A stretch of DNA of 64,000 bases from an uncultured Candidatus Melainabacteria bacterium (GTDB lineage Bacteria; Cyanobacteriota; Vampirovibrionia; Gastranaerophilales; Gastranaerophilaceae), in NCBI GenBank assembly GCA_934699705.1, contig CAKUXD010000004.1, forward strand, positions 1-64,000, written 5' to 3'. Positions 60,692-64,000 of the stretch are shown here, piece by piece. The notes below the pieces were generated by a model. It was not told where the DNA came from. It worked only from the letters and a program-made list of their open reading frames with translations, and did no database searches. The number at the start of each line of letters is the position of its first letter. Position 1 is the first letter of the stretch. The translations under genes and the position numbers were made by a program.

Positions 60692-63391
60692 TTAAACTAC
60701 ACCATTGAATGCATCAATATATATTTTCTTGATATCTGACATTAATGGATATGCTGGGTTAGCACCTGTACATTGGTCATCGAATGCTAATTCAACCAAT
60801 TCGTCAAGATGTTCATTCCAGTATTCTTTTGTGAAGCCATTTTTAGAGATGAATTCTTCGATAGAATTTGGTAAATCAATATCTTTCATTAATTTATCAA
60901 TTGCTTTAATTAATAATTTAACTTTTTCATCATCGTTTTTACCACCTAAGTTTAATTCATCAGCAATTTGACCATATTTCATCTTAGCACATGGATATTT
61001 ATATTGTGGGAAGATTGCTTGTTTGTGAGGAGCATCAGAAGAATTATATTTAATAACTTGTCTGATTAACAATGCATTTGCAACACCATGTGGAACGTGG
61101 TACATAGCACCAAGTTTGTGAGCCATAGAGTGGCATAATCCTAAGAATGAGTTTGCAAATGCCATACCTGCAATTGTTGCAGCATAGTGCATTTTTTCTC
61201 TTGCGATAGGATCGTTTGCACCTTCATTATAGCTTCTTCCTAAATATTTGAATACTAATTTTGTAGCTTCTAAAGCATTGGAATTAGTAAAGTTTGTTGC
61301 CATACATGAAACGTATGCTTCAATTGCGTGAACTAATGCGTCAATACCTGAAGCAGATGTTAAGCCTTTTGGCATTCCGTCAACAAAATCAGGGTCAATG
61401 ATTGCCATATTTGGAGTTAAAGCATAATCTGCAATTGCGTATTTAACATGAGTTTCATCATCTGTAATAATTGCAAATGGTGTAACTTCTGAACCTGTAC
61501 CTGAAGTTGTAGGAATTGCAACCATTGTTGCTTTTTGTCCTAATTCTGGTAATTGACAAATTCTCTTTCTGATATCCATAAATCTCATTGAGATATCTTC
61601 AAATACTGTATCAGGTTGTTCATACATTAACCACATAATTTTAGCTGCGTCCATTGGAGAACCACCACCTAATGAAATAATTACATCTGGTTCAAATGGA
61701 TTTAAAATAGACATTGCTTGATTAATTGTAGATAATGTTGGATCTGGTTTAACATCAAAGAATACTTGATGTTCAATACCGATTTCATCTAAAACATTTG
61801 TTATTTTATTAACTGCACCTGAATTATACAAGAATCTGTCAGTTACGATAAATGCACGTTTTTTGCCTTGTAATTCTCTTAAAGCTAAATCAGTAGCACC
61901 TCTTTTGAAGTAGATTTTAGCTGGAGCCTTAAACCATAACATATTTTCTCTCCTTTCAGCTACAGTTTTGTAGTTTAATAAGTGTTCAACACCAACGTTA
62001 CCAGAAACGGCGTTACCACCCCAAGAACCACAACCTAATGTTAATGATGGTTCAAGTTTAAAGTTATATAAATCACCAATACCACCTTGAGATGATGGAG
62101 AGTTAATTAATACACGACAAGTTGGCATTTTTTCTGCATAAGCGTTAATTCTTTCACTTTTTCTAGCATCTGTATATAATACTGATGTATGACCAGCACC
62201 ACCTTTATTTACTAATTCATAAGCCATTTCTGCAGCTTGTTCATAGTTTTTAGCCTTGTACATAGCTAAGATTGGAGATAATTTTTCTCTTGAGAATGGA
62301 TCATTCCAATCAACTTCTGGTCTTTCAACTAAAAGAATTTTTGCATCTTCTGGAGTTTTAAATCCAGCTAATTCAGCAATTTTATGAGCTGGTTGACCAA
62401 CGATTGCTGGGTGAGCAGTTCCTCTGGCAGGATCAATAAATGGTAAATCTACCATTTTCTTTTGTTCTGCTTTGTTTACAAGGTAAGCTCCGCGATATAT
62501 AAATTCTTTTTTAACTTCTTCGTAAATATCTTCAACAACTATTACTGATTGTTCTGATGCACAAATCATACCGTTGTCAAAAGTTTTTGACATAAGAATT
62601 GAAGAAACTGCCATTTTAATATCTGCTGTTTCATCAATTACTGCTGATGTATTACCAGGACCAACACCTAATGCTGGATTACCTGATGAATAAGCAGCTT
62701 TAACCATACCAGGACCACCTGTTGCTAAGATACAATCAATTTTAGGGTGTTTCATCAATGCACTTGATAATTCGATTGATGGAACGTCAATCCAACCGAT
62801 GATATCTTTTGGAGCACCAGCTTTAACTGCTGCATCTAAAACTAATTTAGCAGCGGCAATTGTTGATTTAGTTGCTCTTGGGTGAGGTGAGAAGATAATT
62901 GCGTTTCTAGTTTTTAAAGCAATTAATGATTTGAAGATTGCTGTTGAAGTTGGGTTTGTTGTTGGGATAATACCAGCTAAAACACCTAAAGGTTCAGCAA
63001 CAATTTTTGTACCGTTTGCTTTATCTTCTTTGATAATACCGCAAGTTTTAACATTTTTATGTTTGTTATAAATGTATTCAGAAGCAAAGTGATTTTTGAT
63101 AATTTTATCTTCTAAAACACCCATACCAGTTTCTTCAATAGCCATACGAGCTAGAGGGATACGAGCTTTATCAGCTGCTGTTGCTGCTGCTTTGAAGATT
63201 TTATCCACTTGTTCTTGAGAATAATGTGAATAAAGTTCTTGAGCTTTATGAACTCTGTCAATTAACGCTTCAAATGCTTCAACGCTATCTACTAAATTAG
63301 AAGCATTATATGCTTTTTCTAATTTTTCAACATCGTTTTGTTTTTTTGAAGCCTTTTTTGTTGTTGTTTTTTTTGTTGTTGTTTTTGGCAT
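60692..63391 (-). CDS. adhE: bifunctional acetaldehyde-CoA/alcohol dehydrogenase AdhE
   Basis: The 899-aa protein has an aldehyde-dehydrogenase half (catalytic Cys in GMICASEQ near residue 275; NPTSTAIFKSLIAL) and an iron-dependent alcohol-dehydrogenase half (GGGSPMDAAK; metal ligands around HSMAHKLGAMYHVPHG). It reduces acetyl-CoA to ethanol, regenerating NAD. The first ~20 residues are an unusual Lys/Thr-rich extension (MPKTTTKKTTTKKASKK) absent from typical AdhE. Its promoter is overlooked by a Rex operator. Confidence 0.94.
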   Translation of the reverse strand: MPKTTTKKTTTKKASKKQNDVEKLEKAYNASNLVDSVEAFEALIDRVHKAQELYSHYSQEQVDKIFKAAATAADKARIPLARMAIEETGMGVLEDKIIKNHFASEYIYNKHKNVKTCGIIKEDKANGTKIVAEPLGVLAGIIPTTNPTSTAIFKSLIALKTRNAIIFSPHPRATKSTIAAAKLVLDAAVKAGAPKDIIGWIDVPSIELSSALMKHPKIDCILATGGPGMVKAAYSSGNPALGVGPGNTSAVIDETADIKMAVSSILMSKTFDNGMICASEQSVIVVEDIYEEVKKEFIYRGAYLVNKAEQKKMVDLPFIDPARGTAHPAIVGQPAHKIAELAGFKTPEDAKILLVERPEVDWNDPFSREKLSPILAMYKAKNYEQAAEMAYELVNKGGAGHTSVLYTDARKSERINAYAEKMPTCRVLINSPSSQGGIGDLYNFKLEPSLTLGCGSWGGNAVSGNVGVEHLLNYKTVAERRENMLWFKAPAKIYFKRGATDLALRELQGKKRAFIVTDRFLYNSGAVNKITNVLDEIGIEHQVFFDVKPDPTLSTINQAMSILNPFEPDVIISLGGGSPMDAAKIMWLMYEQPDTVFEDISMRFMDIRKRICQLPELGQKATMVAIPTTSGTGSEVTPFAIITDDETHVKYAIADYALTPNMAIIDPDFVDGMPKGLTSASGIDALVHAIEAYVSCMATNFTNSNALEATKLVFKYLGRSYNEGANDPIAREKMHYAATIAGMAFANSFLGLCHSMAHKLGAMYHVPHGVANALLIRQVIKYNSSDAPHKQAIFPQYKYPCAKMKYGQIADELNLGGKNDDEKVKLLIKAIDKLMKDIDLPNSIEEFISKNGFTKEYWNEHLDELVELAFDDQCTGANPAYPLMSDIKKIYIDAFNGVV

Positions 63392-63435
63392 TTTGTATAT
63401 CTCCTATTAAATCGTGATTGATTTCCTTATTTAAC

Positions 63436-63464
63436 AGTATAAAAAATAATAAGTGTTTTGTCAA
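63436..63464 (-). promoter_or_regulatory. adhE promoter
   Basis: Minus-strand TTGACA (63459-63464), 17-nt spacer, TATACT (63436-63441). About 40 nt of leader with an AGGAG ribosome-binding site follow. Confidence 0.8.
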
Positions 63465-63499
63465 CCCTTATTATTTTTTAGGTTTTACAATAGTTTACA

Positions 63500-63517
63500 T
63501 TGTGATTTTTATCACAA
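63500..63517 (-). promoter_or_regulatory. Rex operator upstream of adhE
   Basis: TTGTGA-TTTTTA-TCACAA is an 18-bp palindrome matching the Rex consensus at all conserved bases. It lies 36 bp upstream of the -35 box. A 12-bp direct repeat TTAAATCGTGAT (63407-63418 in the leader, 63526-63537 beyond the operator) holds operator-like TCGTGAT half sites. Confidence 0.88.
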
Positions 63518-63549
63518 TTAGATTTTTAAATCGTGATACAAAGTAACAA

Positions 63550-64000
63550 TTAAGCGTCATTTTTAATGCGTTTTGCAATATATAAAAATGGAGTATCTAA
63601 CAAGGCTATTATTATTTTAATTATATATGTCGTTATAAACAATTCAAAAACAATCTCTTTAGAGAAAACTCCTGCAAAACCGATATAGGTAAAAATTGCC
63701 GTATCAAACAGCTGACTTGCCCAGGTTGCACCATTGTTTCTCACCCATAAAAATTTATCTGATGGCAATAAATTTTTAATAAATTTATACAAATATACGT
63801 CCATCATGTTTGAAATAAAATATGCCGACATACTTGCAAAACATACGCGTGGAGTTATTGTAAATAAAGTTTTCATAGCTTCACCCGCAAAATCTGCCGA
63901 GTTTGAAATATAGTGTAAATCAACTTGTGTAATGGCAGTAAAAATTAATAGTGCAAAAAATCCCAAATAAACACTTTTTTGAGCTTCTTCTACTCCATAT
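63550..64000 (-). CDS. queuosine precursor transporter YhhQ/VUT family (5' partial)
   Basis: The frame is open to the window edge (residues YGVEEAQKSVYLGFFALLIF precede the internal TTG at 63966), so the start lies beyond 64000. The visible 149 residues include several helices and the family motif LWVRNNGATWASQLFDTAIF. YhhQ proteins import queuosine precursors (preQ0/preQ1 or queuine) for tRNA modification. Diverges from nothing visible; its promoter is outside the window. Confidence 0.85.
   Translation of the reverse strand, partial: YGVEEAQKSVYLGFFALLIFTAITQVDLHYISNSADFAGEAMKTLFTITPRVCFASMSAYFISNMMDVYLYKFIKNLLPSDKFLWVRNNGATWASQLFDTAIFTYIGFAGVFSKEIVFELFITTYIIKIIIALLDTPFLYIAKRIKNDA

Overview
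The window is AT-rich (roughly one third GC) bacterial chromosome with dense, short operons. It reads like a non-photosynthetic, fermentative member of the cyanobacterial lineage (Vampirovibrionia/Melainabacteria, most likely a gut Gastranaerophilales). Three kinds of evidence point there. Cyanobacterial/plastid-type genes are present without any photosynthesis gene: a Ycf45-like ATPase, a Ycf23 protein and a cyanobacterial-style SLOG/DprA-like protein. An anaerobic H2/ethanol module is present: two [FeFe]-hydrogenase proteins, Rex and AdhE. Genes for a Gram-negative envelope are present: LptB, LptF/G, GmhA and an ArnT-like glycosyltransferase. The taxon call is inference from gene content; no search was run.

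Layout. 1-10.6 kb: 5'-truncated Ycf45 ATPase, an exported phosphoesterase, an ArnT-like glycosyltransferase, a 480-bp gap, anmK, then a long minus-strand run (oxidoreductase, pgsA-like, trmL, nnrD; rpsF-ssb-rpsR; dapF). 10.9-15 kb: ppiC-pepP-spoU and dnaA. 15-22 kb: ycf23, a secreted trypsin-like protease converging on an ETAG-repeat protein, pilin-like protein 1, nadB-nadC, glnA. 22-31 kb: HD-GYP protein, pcrA, then a plus-strand operon (SLOG protein, HEAT-like protein, Nudix, HAD, ispF, gloA, gmhA) meeting a toxin-antitoxin locus. 31-42 kb: a 54-aa orphan, nupC, dxr, a lone solute-binding lipoprotein, lptB-lptF-NAGPA, pilin-like protein 2, a TPR protein, pth. 42-55 kb: a duplicated-HTH regulator, a candidate structured RNA, tRNA-Lys, two exported paralogues, miaA, a BcrC/HgdB-like protein, gcvPB, a sigma factor, rpsT, pilin-like protein 3, spmAB, paired WYL-type regulators, tRNA-Met. 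55-64 kb: rex-[2Fe-2S]-sensory hydrogenase-SpoIIE phosphatase-[2Fe-2S]-group B hydrogenase, adhE under a near-perfect Rex operator, and a truncated YhhQ transporter.

How the parts work together. NADH-sensing Rex, the hydrogenases and AdhE form a redox-disposal module: Rex probably switches ethanol formation, and the sensory hydrogenase plus phosphatase look like an H2/redox signalling branch. LptB/LptF, GmhA and the glycosyltransferase serve the outer membrane. The three pilin-like genes share promoter architecture and an almost identical N-terminus but sit far apart.

Less expected observations. Several genes have a consensus -10 box only 6-9 nt before the ATG, implying leaderless mRNAs. One such promoter drives a RelE/HigB-type toxin whose start and body are in different frames. 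Two unrelated small proteins share an identical 16-nt upstream element. A 29-32-nt intergenic element occurs twice beside orphan terminators. A folded RNA candidate precedes tRNA-Lys. Pilin-like gene 2 carries an in-frame GC-rich insertion in its leader and a CTATT microsatellite upstream.
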